From Gordonia effusa NBRC 100432 (GTDB lineage: Bacteria > Actinomycetota > Actinomycetes > Mycobacteriales > Mycobacteriaceae), in the NCBI RefSeq assembly GCF_000241305.1, contig NZ_BAEH01000081.1:1-60303 (forward strand): a stretch of DNA of 60,303 nt, given 5' to 3'. Shown one piece after another: positions 30,081 through 39,347 of the stretch. The translations under genes were made by a program, and so were the position numbers. The notes under the pieces are model-generated. The model searched no databases, was not told the DNA's origin, and was given only the letters and a program-made list of their open reading frames with translations. Position 1 is the stretch's first letter, and every line of letters starts with the position of its first letter.

Positions 30081-31158
30081 TGGCAGTGAGGAATTCGCTG
30101 TAGAACAGCGAGAGGCCGAGCGCACAGGCGATTGCGGTGAGCAACCAGAATCTGATGATCACCGTGGTTTCCGCCCAGCCACCCAGTTCGAAGTGGTGGT
30201 GGAACGGAGCCATTCGAAACACCCGACGTCCCGTCGTCCGGAAGAACGCGATCTGAATGACGACCGAGACGATCTCGGCGACGAACAGTGCACCGAGCAC
30301 GATGGCCAGCAGTTCGGTGCGGGTCGTGATCGACAGGCCGGCGAGCAAACCACCGAGTGCCAACGATCCTGTGTCACCCATGAAGATCTTGGCCGGCGCC
30401 GCATTCCACCAGAGGAAGCCCAAACATGCACCGCCACCCGCGACGGCGAGAAGTGCGAGGTCTTGCGGGTCCCGCACGTGATAGCAGCCCGGATTTCCGA
30501 CGGCGGCGGGATTGACGCACGCGTTCGCGTTCTGCCACAACGCGACCAGCACATACGAACCGAGCACCATTGCCATCGATCCAGCGGCGAGACCATCGAG
30601 GCCGTCGGTGAAATTCACCGCATTCGACCAGGCTGCCACCACCAGCCAGCAAAAGACGACAAAGCCGACCGATCCCAACGAGATGGCGACAATGTCGCGT
30701 ACGTAGGACAGGTTGGTGCTCGCCGGCTGATCCCCGGCGCCATTGCGGAACTGAATCACCAAGACACCGAACAGGATCGCGGCGACGAATTGGCCGACCG
30801 ACTTCGCGGTCTTGTTCAGGCCGAGGTTTCGATGTTTACGAATCTTGATGAAGTCGTCGAGGAACCCGACGATCCCGAGCGCGACGGCCAAGCCCAGCAC
30901 CAGCAGTCCTGACGCCCGCGGACCTGAGCCGTCGGCTATGAAGCCGGCGAGGTGCGCACCGAAATACCCGGCGATAAGTGCGGCGATAATCGCGACACCA
31001 CCCATCGACGGGGTGCCGCGCTTAGTCTGGTGACTCTGCGGTCCTTCAACGCGGATTTCCTGGCCGAAGCCCTGCCGCGAAAATACCTTGATCAGAATCG
31101 GGGTCAACAGAATCGCGACCGCCAGCGAGATGGCTCCCGCAATCAGGATCTGCCACAC
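30073..31158 (-). CDS. mraY: phospho-N-acetylmuramoyl-pentapeptide transferase
   Basis: Transfers phospho-MurNAc-pentapeptide to undecaprenyl phosphate, forming lipid I. 361 residues, ten membrane helices, start GTG 31158. Signature motifs: KRGTPSMGG near the N-terminus, FLDDFIK (Asp pair), [25 protein letters not shown] and [11 protein letters not shown] (HHH loop). Its substrate needs the D-Ala-D-Ala added by MurF, whose complete gene is absent from its usual place just upstream. Matches Rv2156c. Confidence 0.97.
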   Translation of the reverse strand: MWQILIAGAISLAVAILLTPILIKVFSRQGFGQEIRVEGPQSHQTKRGTPSMGGVAIIAALIAGYFGAHLAGFIADGSGPRASGLLVLGLAVALGIVGFLDDFIKIRKHRNLGLNKTAKSVGQFVAAILFGVLVIQFRNGAGDQPASTNLSYVRDIVAISLGSVGFVVFCWLVVAAWSNAVNFTDGLDGLAAGSMAMVLGSYVLVALWQNANACVNPAAVGNPGCYHVRDPQDLALLAVAGGGACLGFLWWNAAPAKIFMGDTGSLALGGLLAGLSITTRTELLAIVLGALFVAEIVSVVIQIAFFRTTGRRVFRMAPFHHHFELGGWAETTVIIRFWLLTAIACALGLSLFYSEFLTASG

Positions 31159-31227
31159 AAGTAGGTCCCTTACCGTTTGTTCCGATGGATACTTCGGATG
31201 TTCTCAGCCTTCTATCAAACCTTGTGC

Positions 31228-33267
31228 TCAGGCGGTCAAGACCACCAGCCCCGCAACTGACAACTCCTCGGTGAGTTCGCGCACCGATGCGGGCCCGGCT
31301 ATCGCGACCATGTCGCCGGCCACCGGCTGCCAGTCCGGGTCCGAACGCAGCAGTTCACGAGCCGCAAACACGGTCTGCGCCAATACCGCCTCGGCACCCC
31401 AGGAGCCTTCCATGACCGCCCCCTGATGCAGAGCGCGCACCGCGCGCGACGCTCCGACCGCGAGAATCTTGTCCACCGCGAGGCGTACCGCCAGCCTGCC
31501 GAGTCGGTCGTGATCGACGACGGTCTGCTGTTCGTCGGCCCCGTGTTCTCCGTTCGCACTGTCGGGCGCCAATTCACCCAGAATCAGCCAGGTGCGCGCA
31601 CCACGATCACGATGTGCGCTGCCAACGCCGGCATCGGCGGCTTGCTCAACGAGACGACGAATGAGTGCACTCGCGTCGGACACCGTCGCTGCCGGGGCCG
31701 ACACGCCCGCGACCTTCGCCCGTAACGCGGCTGCCAACACCACTCGATCGTCGAAGGGATGTTTGACTCCGTTGATCTCCTGCCCGGCCTCGTGACCCTT
31801 GCCCGCGATCAGCACGACGTCGCCGGGTGACGCCCACTCGACAGCGGCCGCGATTGCCGCGGCGCGGTCCCCGACGTCGCGGATCGGCTCGGACGACGAT
31901 GGCCGATCGTTCGCGTCGATGCCGACGGCGCCGGCGAATACCTCGGCACGGATCGCGGCTGGTTCTTCGGTACGCGGATTGTCATCGGTGATCACCACGA
32001 ACTCGGCACCACGCGCGGCGGCGGCACCCATCTGAGCACGTTTGCCAGTGTCTCGATCACCACCGGCTCCGATGACAACGCCGATGCGGCCGTCAGTTTG
32101 TTCGCGCAATGTCGCAATGACCGCCTCCACCGCTGCGGGTTTATGGGCGTAATCAACGACAGCCAGGAACTCCTGCCCTTCGCTGATGCGCTGCAGCCGG
32201 CCAGGCACCGACACCGCCGCTAATCCGGCCGAAATGGGAGCGAACTCCACTCCGACGGATCTGGTAATGGCCAGTGCCACAAGCGCATTGGCGACGTTGA
32301 ATCGGCCAGGCAACGGCAGTGCGAGGTCCAACTCGGCGACGTCGGGACCTGATACGCGCACCCGTTGGGTACCGTCGACCGCGATGGACGACTCCCCCGC
32401 GGTCCACTGCGCGGGCACCTGACCGGTCGACACGGTTACCGGCGACGGGGCGATCCGCGCCATCGCGCGTCCCCACTCATCGTCGACGCAGACGACGCTG
32501 CGGTCGGCACGCAGTGTCGAATCTTCTTTGAAGAGAATAGCTTTCGCGTCGAAGTAGTCATCCATCGTGGGATGGAAATCAAGGTGGTCCTGGGAGAGGT
32601 TGGTAAAGGCGCCAACATCGAAATGCGACCCGGCGACGCGTCCGAGTGAGAGCGCATGACTCGATACCTCCATAACCACCGTGTCGACCCCCTGCTCGAC
32701 CATCGCGGCAAAGAGCGCCTGAAGGTCGGGCGCTTCCGGGGTGGTCAGCGAACTTGGTTGTGCCACACCGTTAATGCGGGTCTGCACAGTTCCCAGCAAC
32801 CCCACCGAGCGACCGTCGGCGAGCAGGATCGACTCGACCATGAACGCCGTCGTCGTCTTACCCGAGGTGCCGGTTATTCCGATGAGAGTCAGCGACTGAC
32901 TGGGATCGCCGTAGATCAGCGAACTCAACTCACCGAGAACCGAACGCGGATCTGGGTGCACGATGACTGAGAGGCCGGCGTCGGACAGTTCGGTTTCGAT
33001 TAGTTCTCGGCCGGCCGGATCAGTGAAAATCGCGGCCGCACCAGCTCGTACCGCGTCCGCCGCGAATCGCGCGCCATGCACGCGACTTCCAGGTAGAGCC
33101 GCGAACAGGTCGCCGGGAGAGATCGACTGGGCGCGCAAGCTGACTCCGGTAATCGAGACATCGGCTGACCCGAACACGCGGCCACCGATTGCCGTCGCCA
33201 GCTCGCCAATCGACGTCGGCGAGACCCGCTGGGGACGGATCGGCCCGGACTGTTGCGACTGCGACAC
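31228..33267 (-). CDS. murE: MurE fused to an isolated MurF C-terminal domain
   Basis: 679 residues from GTG 33267, which has AAGGAGG ten bases upstream. Residues 1 to about 515 are a complete MurE, which adds meso-diaminopimelate: N-terminal domain, ATP loop GITGTSGKTTTAF near 134, NLSQDHLDFHPT, and DDNPRTEEP near 427 (the DNPR motif selects mDAP). Residues about 556-679 match the third domain of MurF: WLILGEL, HDRLGRLAVRL, ILAVGASRAV, GAVMEGSWG and a degraded GDMVAIAGPASV in place of GDVVLVK. MurF domains 1 and 2, including its own GKT ATP loop, are absent. MurE activity is expected. MurF activity cannot come from this protein. Position equals Rv2158c plus Rv2157c. Confidence 0.93.
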   Translation of the reverse strand: MSQSQQSGPIRPQRVSPTSIGELATAIGGRVFGSADVSITGVSLRAQSISPGDLFAALPGSRVHGARFAADAVRAGAAAIFTDPAGRELIETELSDAGLSVIVHPDPRSVLGELSSLIYGDPSQSLTLIGITGTSGKTTTAFMVESILLADGRSVGLLGTVQTRINGVAQPSSLTTPEAPDLQALFAAMVEQGVDTVVMEVSSHALSLGRVAGSHFDVGAFTNLSQDHLDFHPTMDDYFDAKAILFKEDSTLRADRSVVCVDDEWGRAMARIAPSPVTVSTGQVPAQWTAGESSIAVDGTQRVRVSGPDVAELDLALPLPGRFNVANALVALAITRSVGVEFAPISAGLAAVSVPGRLQRISEGQEFLAVVDYAHKPAAVEAVIATLREQTDGRIGVVIGAGGDRDTGKRAQMGAAAARGAEFVVITDDNPRTEEPAAIRAEVFAGAVGIDANDRPSSSEPIRDVGDRAAAIAAAVEWASPGDVVLIAGKGHEAGQEINGVKHPFDDRVVLAAALRAKVAGVSAPAATVSDASALIRRLVEQAADAGVGSAHRDRGARTWLILGELAPDSANGEHGADEQQTVVDHDRLGRLAVRLAVDKILAVGASRAVRALHQGAVMEGSWGAEAVLAQTVFAARELLRSDPDWQPVAGDMVAIAGPASVRELTEELSVAGLVVLTA

Positions 33268-33371
33268 GCTCGATCGCCTCCTTAACTTTCTCGCCTGCGG
33301 GGGCTGCACCGCCCAAACAACATACCGTTCACCGGACCGACACCCACCATTACCGGCGGCGCATCGATTCG

Positions 33372-35291
33372 TCAGTCGGTGGTCAGCGTTAGCTTCGGCG
33401 TCTGGGTGGGCGAGAGCGGCACGCGATCACGCTGCAACAGCCACGACGCAATGGTGCCGAACAGCGGTGCGGCGGACTGTCCGCCGGAACCGTCGGAGCT
33501 GCGCGGCGGGTTGTCCATCATGATGCCGACGACGTACCGCGGATTATCCGCGGGCGCGATGCCGGCGAAGGTGATGTTGTAACTCGAATTCGAGTACCTA
33601 CCCGTGGCCGGGTCGACCTGCTGCGCCGTGCCCGTCTTGCCGGAGATCTGATAGCCGGGTACGGCTGCCTTGGAGCCGGTGCCCTGCTGAACCCCGGTGG
33701 GATCGTTCTGGATCACCGCGCGAAACATATCGCGAACCGTCTTGGCGGTCTGCGCGCTGACCACCCGTACCGGCGACGGCGCTTCCGGAGCGCTGGCGTC
33801 GTGTCCACTTCGCTTCTCCGACTTGAAGATTCGCGGTGGTATCCGCATGCCGTCGTTGGCGATGGTCTGGTAGATGCCGGTCATTTGCAGCAAGGTCATC
33901 AGTAGACCCTGGCCGATCGGGAGGTTGGCGAAGGTCGACCCCGACCACTGACTGAGCGCCGGTACGTCACCTGACGATTCAGCCGGCAATTCGACGCCAG
34001 TCCGCTCCCCCAGGCCGAAGCGAGCGAGCAGATCTGCGTACCGCTTGTCGCCAATCTTCTTGGCGAGCATCAGGGTGCCGACGTTCGACGATTTGCCGAA
34101 GATGCCGGTAGTGGTGAAATGCTGCGGCCCATGCGGCCAGGCATCCCGGACCGTTACGCCGCCCATGTTGATGGCCCCGGGGACCAGCAGCACCGAATTG
34201 GGTGTGGTGACGCCGTATTCGATGGCCCCCGAGGCCGCGATCACCTTGTTGACCGAGCCCGGTTCGAAGGGTGAGGTCACCGACGGGTTCCCCAGCTCGA
34301 CGCCCTTCTGCTCGGCCAGCGGTTTGGAAGCGTTGAACGTACCGTCATTTGCCATCGCCAGTACTTCGCCGGTATGCGAATCGAGGACCACCGCCGACAC
34401 ACTCTTGGCACCCGACGCCGCCTTGGCCGCCGCGACCTGACTCTGCACAAACCACTGGATGTCGGAGTCGAGGGTCAGCTGCACGGTGGCGCCGTCGATA
34501 GCCGGGTGAACGTTGCGGGTGCTGCCGGGAATGATCGCGCCGTCAGATCCACGGTCGTAGGTGGTTGAGCCGCTAGTACCGGCGAGGATCGAATCCATCG
34601 ACGATTCCAGGCCAATCAGGCCGTTGCCGTCGTAGTTGACATCGCCTACAACGTTCGCGGCGAGTGACCCACCGGGATAGAGCCGGATATTCTGCGGGTC
34701 GGCACCGACCTCGGGGAAATCTTGAACGATCTTCTTCGCGACATCGGTACTGACCGAACGCGCGAGGTAGACGAATTTGTCGGTGCTGGTCAGTTTTGCG
34801 AGCAAATCGGTCGGACTGATCGATCCACCCAGCGCACTCGAGACGCCCTTGGCGATCTCGTCTAGCCGAGTCTTGGCATCGGGTAACGACGGATCCTTCT
34901 GATGGGCCTCATCAATCGACTTTCGGACCGCCTGCGGCAGGAAGGTCAGTGCCCGCGCCTCGTCCGTATAGGCCAGCGGCCGACCGTTACGGTCGACGAT
35001 CGCGCCGCGTTTAGCCGTCAGCACTTGGGTGTACTCGCGCTGCTCGGCAGCCTGCTCGGACAAAGTGCGCGAATCGATCGCGTGCACGAAGACCATCTTC
35101 GCGGCGACGACTACTACGGCGAGAATCACCAACACCCCGGCCATGCGGCCGCGGAAGACGAATTTCTCGCCTTGCCGAGGAGGACGTCCGCCGCCAATCC
35201 TCACACCGGAGCCCGCCGAACGAACTGTTGACGGGCGTTTCGCCCGACCCGTCCGATCTGGGCGCGGCGGGAACAAACTGGCACGCGTCAT
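33372..35291 (-). CDS. pbpB: septal transpeptidase PBP3 (FtsI)
   Basis: Class B penicillin-binding protein that crosslinks septal peptidoglycan with FtsW. 639 residues: basic cytoplasmic tail, membrane helix at about 50-70, dimerisation/pedestal domain, then the transpeptidase domain. Active-site motifs are SVNK (in FEPGSVNKV, near 347, nucleophilic Ser), SSN (near 399) and KTG (in SGKTGTAQQ, near 553). Starts 21 bp after the ftsL-like gene. Matches Rv2163c. Confidence 0.96.
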   Translation of the reverse strand: MTRASLFPPRPDRTGRAKRPSTVRSAGSGVRIGGGRPPRQGEKFVFRGRMAGVLVILAVVVVAAKMVFVHAIDSRTLSEQAAEQREYTQVLTAKRGAIVDRNGRPLAYTDEARALTFLPQAVRKSIDEAHQKDPSLPDAKTRLDEIAKGVSSALGGSISPTDLLAKLTSTDKFVYLARSVSTDVAKKIVQDFPEVGADPQNIRLYPGGSLAANVVGDVNYDGNGLIGLESSMDSILAGTSGSTTYDRGSDGAIIPGSTRNVHPAIDGATVQLTLDSDIQWFVQSQVAAAKAASGAKSVSAVVLDSHTGEVLAMANDGTFNASKPLAEQKGVELGNPSVTSPFEPGSVNKVIAASGAIEYGVTTPNSVLLVPGAINMGGVTVRDAWPHGPQHFTTTGIFGKSSNVGTLMLAKKIGDKRYADLLARFGLGERTGVELPAESSGDVPALSQWSGSTFANLPIGQGLLMTLLQMTGIYQTIANDGMRIPPRIFKSEKRSGHDASAPEAPSPVRVVSAQTAKTVRDMFRAVIQNDPTGVQQGTGSKAAVPGYQISGKTGTAQQVDPATGRYSNSSYNITFAGIAPADNPRYVVGIMMDNPPRSSDGSGGQSAAPLFGTIASWLLQRDRVPLSPTQTPKLTLTTD

Positions 35292-35312
35292 GATGTCTGA
35301 TTGTCCCCCGCG

Positions 35313-36113
35313 CTACCGGTTGCGCCCGGAATTTGGAGTGGTCGGCGTGCCGCCGCCGGGCAGGACATTCGGTGTCGGCGCCCCGTCAGTGGGAGCAGGC
35401 ACGGACGTCGTCGCAGGCGCGGGTCCCGTGGCACCGGTTGGGGATGTCGTCGGCGCTGGGGCGGGCGCCGACGTTGTCGGGCTCGCCGCTCCCGTGCTGC
35501 CGGGCAGTCCTCGCGAATCTTCTACCTTCGACACATCGATCTTGGCAGTCGGGTCGTCATTCTGTTTCGGGTTGATCGACTTGGGCGCACGCCCCGAGAC
35601 CGGCTCGGGCGTTCCGTAGACTCGCGGCTTTCCGTTCGCGCCCACCACCATTCGGGCGGGGTTACGCGCGGGTACCAATCCGAGCTGCGCTGCCTTATCG
35701 GAAAGATCAGGCGCGGCGTCGGCCGACTCGAAGGTCTTCTTCAGTGCGTCGCGCTGGTCGGTCAGCGACTGGTTCTCCGCGCGCGCGACGCTCAATTCGT
35801 AGGAATCTTGGGCCGACCTGGTGGACAACCAGAGCGTGAGCACCATGCCGGCGGCGATAAGCGCGACGACGGGAACCACGAAGGGCACACCCGCGACGCG
35901 TTCGCGCAAGGTCGGTCGAGGTGCGACCGGCGCTGGCGCCGGTTGAGCATCGTCGACCTTGCGGCGCCGGGCCCATGACTGCGGTGTCGAGCCAGATTGG
36001 CCGGCCCGTTTGGCCCGACGGTCGATCGCCTTCTGGGCCGCTTTCGACCGCGTCGGTCGCGAGGTGTCCGCGCCACGGGTCTGCGCACGCTTACGATTTT
36101 CGAGCAGCGTCAT
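35313..36113 (-). CDS. FtsL-like divisome protein with Pro-rich tail
   Basis: 266 residues. Basic cytoplasmic region of about 75 residues, one membrane helix ([20 protein letters not shown]), then a short coiled coil ([26 protein letters not shown]) as in FtsL/FtsB. The extracellular 120 residues end in Thr/Pro/Ala low-complexity sequence. Position between rsmH and pbpB and the topology match Rv2164c, the actinobacterial FtsL. ATGA overlap with rsmH. Confidence 0.85.
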   Translation of the reverse strand: MTLLENRKRAQTRGADTSRPTRSKAAQKAIDRRAKRAGQSGSTPQSWARRRKVDDAQPAPAPVAPRPTLRERVAGVPFVVPVVALIAAGMVLTLWLSTRSAQDSYELSVARAENQSLTDQRDALKKTFESADAAPDLSDKAAQLGLVPARNPARMVVGANGKPRVYGTPEPVSGRAPKSINPKQNDDPTAKIDVSKVEDSRGLPGSTGAASPTTSAPAPAPTTSPTGATGPAPATTSVPAPTDGAPTPNVLPGGGTPTTPNSGRNR

Positions 36114-37132
36114 AGCGGTGCCTCCTCAGCGATTCGTTCGATTGCGCGCACACGCACCGGTGCCGAGCGCGGGTTGCGATCCAACTCGGCATCGTCGGGA
36201 CGTTCGGCGCCCCGGGTGACAAGCGAGAACCTGGCTGCGGCCCCGGGTAACTCGACTGGCAGTCCGGGCGGGGTCCGCGACGTAACACGTTGTGCGAATT
36301 CCTTTTTCACGATCTTGTCTTCGAGCGACTGATAACTCATCACCACAACTCGCCCACCAACCCGCAGCCCGGCGAGCGCCGCGGGTAAGGCATGTCGAAG
36401 GGAGTCGAGTTCGTGATTCACCTCGATGCGCAGGGCTTGAAAGGTTCGCTTAGCCGGGTGACCACCGGTCCGACGAGTCGCCGCGGGAATTGACGCGTAG
36501 AGAAGTTCGACTAGACGGCCGCTCGTGGTGAACGGTTCACGCTCACGTTCCCGCAACACGGCCGAAGCGATCTTCCCGGCAAAGCGTTCGTCGCCGTATT
36601 CGCTCAGCACTCTGGCTAGCTCACCGTGTCCGTAGGTGTTCAGAATATCGGCGGCGGTCAGTTCGTCCTGCGAGTTCATCCGCATATCCAGCGGCGCGTC
36701 TACCGAGTACGCGAATCCGCGGTCGGCCTGGTCCAGTTGCATCGACGACACGCCGAGATCGAAGAGGGCACCATCGATCCGCGCGCCGGGCGCACCGGCG
36801 CTAGCGAGGATGCCAGGCAGTTCGTCGTATCGCGCGCGGTGAAAACCGATGCGGTCACCGAATCGCGAAAGTCGTTGCCCGGCAATAGCAATCGCATTCT
36901 CATCGCGGTCGATAGCGATTACCCGCAGTCCGGGGAAAGTGTCGAGCAGAAGTTCACTGTGCCCACCGGCGCCGAGTGTTGCGTCCACCACGACAGCGTC
37001 GGTGCCATCGGGATCGGCCCGGGTGAGCGCGGGCGTCAGCAGTTCGACGATGCGTTGCGCCATCACCGGCACATGTCCGAACTCACCGGAGCGTCGTGGC
37101 TGCGAAGGTTGGGGATCGTCGTGGTTTGTCAT
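36110..37132 (-). CDS. rsmH: 16S rRNA (cytosine1402-N4)-methyltransferase
   Basis: SAM-dependent methyltransferase (MraW). 340 residues from ATG 37132 ([11 protein letters not shown]), preceded by GTGAGGGGG. Motifs: [18 protein letters not shown] loop [34 protein letters not shown] and [15 protein letters not shown]. First gene after mraZ, separated by 195 bp containing an inverted repeat. Matches Rv2165c. Confidence 0.97.
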   Translation of the reverse strand: MTNHDDPQPSQPRRSGEFGHVPVMAQRIVELLTPALTRADPDGTDAVVVDATLGAGGHSELLLDTFPGLRVIAIDRDENAIAIAGQRLSRFGDRIGFHRARYDELPGILASAGAPGARIDGALFDLGVSSMQLDQADRGFAYSVDAPLDMRMNSQDELTAADILNTYGHGELARVLSEYGDERFAGKIASAVLREREREPFTTSGRLVELLYASIPAATRRTGGHPAKRTFQALRIEVNHELDSLRHALPAALAGLRVGGRVVVMSYQSLEDKIVKKEFAQRVTSRTPPGLPVELPGAAARFSLVTRGAERPDDAELDRNPRSAPVRVRAIERIAEEAPL

Positions 37133-37229
37133 CGCGTCTACCCCCTCACCAAGGTCGAGAACCGGTATCGGACTGACTGAATGTCGAATCGCGTGTCGCA
37201 TTTATGCGCCGGATGTCGGGTGGGACTCA

Positions 37230-37292
37230 GGTCCCGGCCCGATCCGCACCTGGCGTTGGGGAAGTACGTCAGGGTCGGTTCGGGCCGGGGCC
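37230..37292. repeat. imperfect inverted repeat between mraZ and rsmH
   Basis: GGTCCCGGCCCGATCCG (37230-37246) pairs with CGGTTCGGGCCGGGGCC (37276-37292) with two mismatches and a 29-base loop. Pairing can be extended outward with further mismatches. There is no U run on the minus strand, so it may be an attenuator-like or processing structure rather than a simple terminator. Confidence 0.5.
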
Positions 37293-37327
37293 TCAGCTCA
37301 CCCGCCGGGGCCATCGGGTCACGTCTG

Positions 37328-37768
37328 CTAGAGCACCGAATCCAGCGCGGCCGAACCAGCCGCGGAGAAATCGTCCTCGTGCTCGTCCTGGTATGCGCGC
37401 CATGCCTGCGCATCCCAGATTTCTAGGTGGGTAAAGCTGCCGATCACCACGCACTCTTTCGAGAGCCCGGCATACCTGCGGTGATCCGCGGACAAGGTGA
37501 TCCGTCCCTGTCCGTCTGGACGCTGCTCATCGGTGCCGGCGAAGAAGTACCGCTGGTAGGCGCGCGCATCTGGGTCGTTGCGCGAAGCCGCCATGGTCTT
37601 CTCAGCGATGGCATCGAATTCGTCGAGCTGGTACACCGCCAGGCTGCGGTCCTGGTTTCTAGTCACCATCACGCCTCCTGCCAGTGCATCGCGAAATTTC
37701 GCGGGCAACGTCAGTCGCCCCTTGTCGTCCAATTTGGGCGTGTAGGTGCCGACAAATCGCATCGACAT
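37328..37768 (-). CDS. mraZ: transcriptional regulator MraZ
   Basis: 146-residue AbrB-like DNA-binding protein that represses its own dcw operon. Start ATG 37768 has GGAGG eight bases upstream. Two SpoVT/AbrB-type repeats: [23 protein letters not shown] and [23 protein letters not shown]. First gene of the dcw cluster, with four regularly spaced GTGG boxes upstream as its operator. Matches Rv2166c. Confidence 0.96.
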   Translation of the reverse strand: MSMRFVGTYTPKLDDKGRLTLPAKFRDALAGGVMVTRNQDRSLAVYQLDEFDAIAEKTMAASRNDPDARAYQRYFFAGTDEQRPDGQGRITLSADHRRYAGLSKECVVIGSFTHLEIWDAQAWRAYQDEHEDDFSAAGSAALDSVL

Positions 37769-37834
37769 GTCGAACACCTCCTGCCCCATGGGCTTGGGCA
37801 CGGTTCCGGATTCCGCGTCCCTCGCCCAGTGCTG

Positions 37835-37868
37835 CCACAGTACCCCACTTCGCACCACTTTCCACCAC
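37835..37868 (-). promoter_or_regulatory. MraZ operator: four GTGG boxes at exact 10-bp spacing
   Basis: On the minus strand GTGG occurs at 37868-37865, 37858-37855, 37848-37845 and 37838-37835, one per helical turn, 67 bp before the mraZ start. Known MraZ sites in corynebacteria and other groups are tandem (G)TGGG-type boxes at 10-bp spacing. The match predicts autorepression of mraZ and the downstream operon. Confidence 0.85.
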
Positions 37869-37872
37869 ATAA

Positions 37873-38088
37873 TCCCCCTCGGCGTGTCCCATCATCACAA
37901 AGTTGCAGTTCAGCACCGATAAAACCAGTGGGGAAGATTTTCGAAATGTACTGACCCAAGCAGGTTGCCAAAGTGGCAGAAGTGGCAAAACAACACTGAT
38001 GTTGCTGTTCAAATCACTTCACTGGTGAGCAGTGGAGGAAAGTGGGGACTGGGGGGCGAGTCGTGGGTCTCTGAGCACGAGGACACAA
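37873..38088. other. noncoding gap upstream of mraZ with extra GTGG motifs
   Basis: Part of a 387-bp gene-free stretch. The mraZ promoter must lie here, but no clear -35/-10 pair is visible. On the plus strand AGTGG motifs occur near 37971, 37980, 38030 and 38040, in pairs 9-10 bp apart, similar to MraZ boxes but facing away from mraZ. Nothing else identified. Confidence 0.45.
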
Positions 38089-38119
38089 AAAAGCCGCACA
38101 TCGTCGATGTGCGGCTTTT
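38089..38119 (-). terminator. intrinsic terminator after the DUF3040 gene
   Basis: AAAAGCCGCACATCG pairs perfectly with CGATGTGCGGCTTTT around one central base (functional loop a few bases larger). It lies 36 bases past the DUF3040 stop and ends in a T run on the minus strand. It can also work on the plus strand. Confidence 0.88.
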
Positions 38120-38155
38120 ACTTCAGACAGCGATACGGGTTAGTCCGGCATCACG

Positions 38156-38560
38156 TTATTGATCCTGATCGAAGCGGCGGTTGAACCGTTCTTCCATGCG
38201 CTCGGACAGTTTGCGACGCGACCCACCAGAATTTCGCGATGCCGTCGGCGAACCCTTCGATCCACCAGAACCGCTCGCCGAACCGCCGCCACCCCACAGC
38301 GCCATCAGGCACGCGCCGAACATCACTAAGAAACCGATGAGGCTGATTATCGGAAAGCCACCGAGTTTGACATCGACGGCGATGCCGCCGACCAACAGCA
38401 CAAGGCCGACAACGAATATCGCAGCGGCTTGTAGACGCCGCCGCCCACCGCCGGGACCGATGCGACGACGCTTGACGCTCGACGCAAACTTGGGGTCTTC
38501 GGCGTACAGAGCACTTTCGATCTGTTCGAGCATCCGCTGCTCGTGCTCCGAGAGTGGCAC
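38156..38560 (-). CDS. DUF3040 membrane protein
   Basis: 134 residues. N-terminal MPLSEHEQRMLEQIESALYAEDPKFASS is the hallmark of DUF3040. Two membrane helices (about 46-64 and 69-88) and a Gly/Ser-rich then basic tail follow. Function unknown; present beside mraZ in most Mycobacteriales (Rv2169c). Ends at the terminator downstream. Confidence 0.93.
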   Translation of the reverse strand: MPLSEHEQRMLEQIESALYAEDPKFASSVKRRRIGPGGGRRRLQAAAIFVVGLVLLVGGIAVDVKLGGFPIISLIGFLVMFGACLMALWGGGGSASGSGGSKGSPTASRNSGGSRRKLSERMEERFNRRFDQDQ

Positions 38561-38643
38561 CGACCCTCCTTACAACCGCGTGTTGGCCCGATGAACCGCA
38601 ACCGGAACATCATCGGACACGCAGGGCGCGCGTGTCCCGCTTC

Positions 38644-39111
38644 TCATGATACGAGGTGAAGCTCCGGGCGACCACCATTGGCCAACTTCCCTTGCTCATA
38701 AGCGACAACCATCGCGTCGGCATCATCGAGGAGCGCGACTACATATCGACGCAGGGTGGCGGCCAACGCGGCATCCACGGCACGGATCTGACCGGACTCG
38801 ATCTTCATTCGAACATCCGATACCGACATGAGGTACTCAGCGGCCGCATCCCACTCGGGGACCGCGGCGGTGAGTCGAGCCCAGGCATTTCGACTCCCCC
38901 GACGTCGTGCGGTGGGGGCCGGTGGTTCGAGCACGGCGAGAATACTGCCCGCACCGCGCAGAGCAGCGAGGTAATACTGGCGGAACCGCTCAGCAGAATC
39001 ACTAACACCATCAGCGTTGGCAAGCAGATTGTCGCCGCGCTCAAGAAGGTCGCGGGCGCGGCGAACGACGATTGGATCAACCACGGTCACATTGGCTGCG
39101 GTACGTTTCAC
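38644..39111 (-). CDS. SAV_6107-type HEPN domain protein
   Basis: 155 residues from GTG 39111 with AGAAGGGAAG upstream. All-helical HEPN pattern with the SAV_6107 signature (SDSAERFRQYYLAALRGAGSILA) and PEWDAAAEYL. The catalytic RxxxxH motif of HEPN RNases is not seen, so it may be a nucleotide- or nucleic-acid-binding form. A LexA box lies 142 bp upstream in the divergent region shared with the GNAT gene, suggesting possible DNA-damage control. Role unknown. Confidence 0.8.
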   Translation of the reverse strand: MKRTAANVTVVDPIVVRRARDLLERGDNLLANADGVSDSAERFRQYYLAALRGAGSILAVLEPPAPTARRRGSRNAWARLTAAVPEWDAAAEYLMSVSDVRMKIESGQIRAVDAALAATLRRYVVALLDDADAMVVAYEQGKLANGGRPELHLVS

Positions 39112-39252
39112 GGCTTGGCTTCCCTTCTACTCGAAACGCGTGTCCCCCACTTTGTACAACGACCCAGTGACAAGAACGCTTCCCTCGTCACTCGCCACCG
39201 GGCGTTGCACGGTCTTACGAGTAATCTGACGCAGCTTGCGGAGGCTGGGTAC

Positions 39253-39268
39253 TCGAACACTCGTTCGA
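39253..39268. promoter_or_regulatory. perfect SOS (LexA) box
   Basis: TCGAAC-ACTC-GTTCGA is a perfect match to the mycobacterial LexA consensus TCGAAC-N4-GTTCGA. It sits in the 236-bp divergent gap between the HEPN gene (minus) and the GNAT gene (plus), next to an AT-rich CATATTCAATATAG stretch that could provide -10 elements in either direction. Which gene it controls is not decided by the sequence. Confidence 0.8.
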
Positions 39269-39347
39269 CATATTCAATATAGCTTGTGCACCGTCGACGT
39301 TCAAGGCCAAAAGCGGCCATCTCGAGCTCCGCGACTGCGAGCCGCCG

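Noticed and set aside
31228..33267. Full bifunctional MurE-MurF fusion enzyme
   Set aside because: The frame is only 679 residues; MurF N-terminal and ATP-binding domains are absent, so it cannot be a complete fusion.
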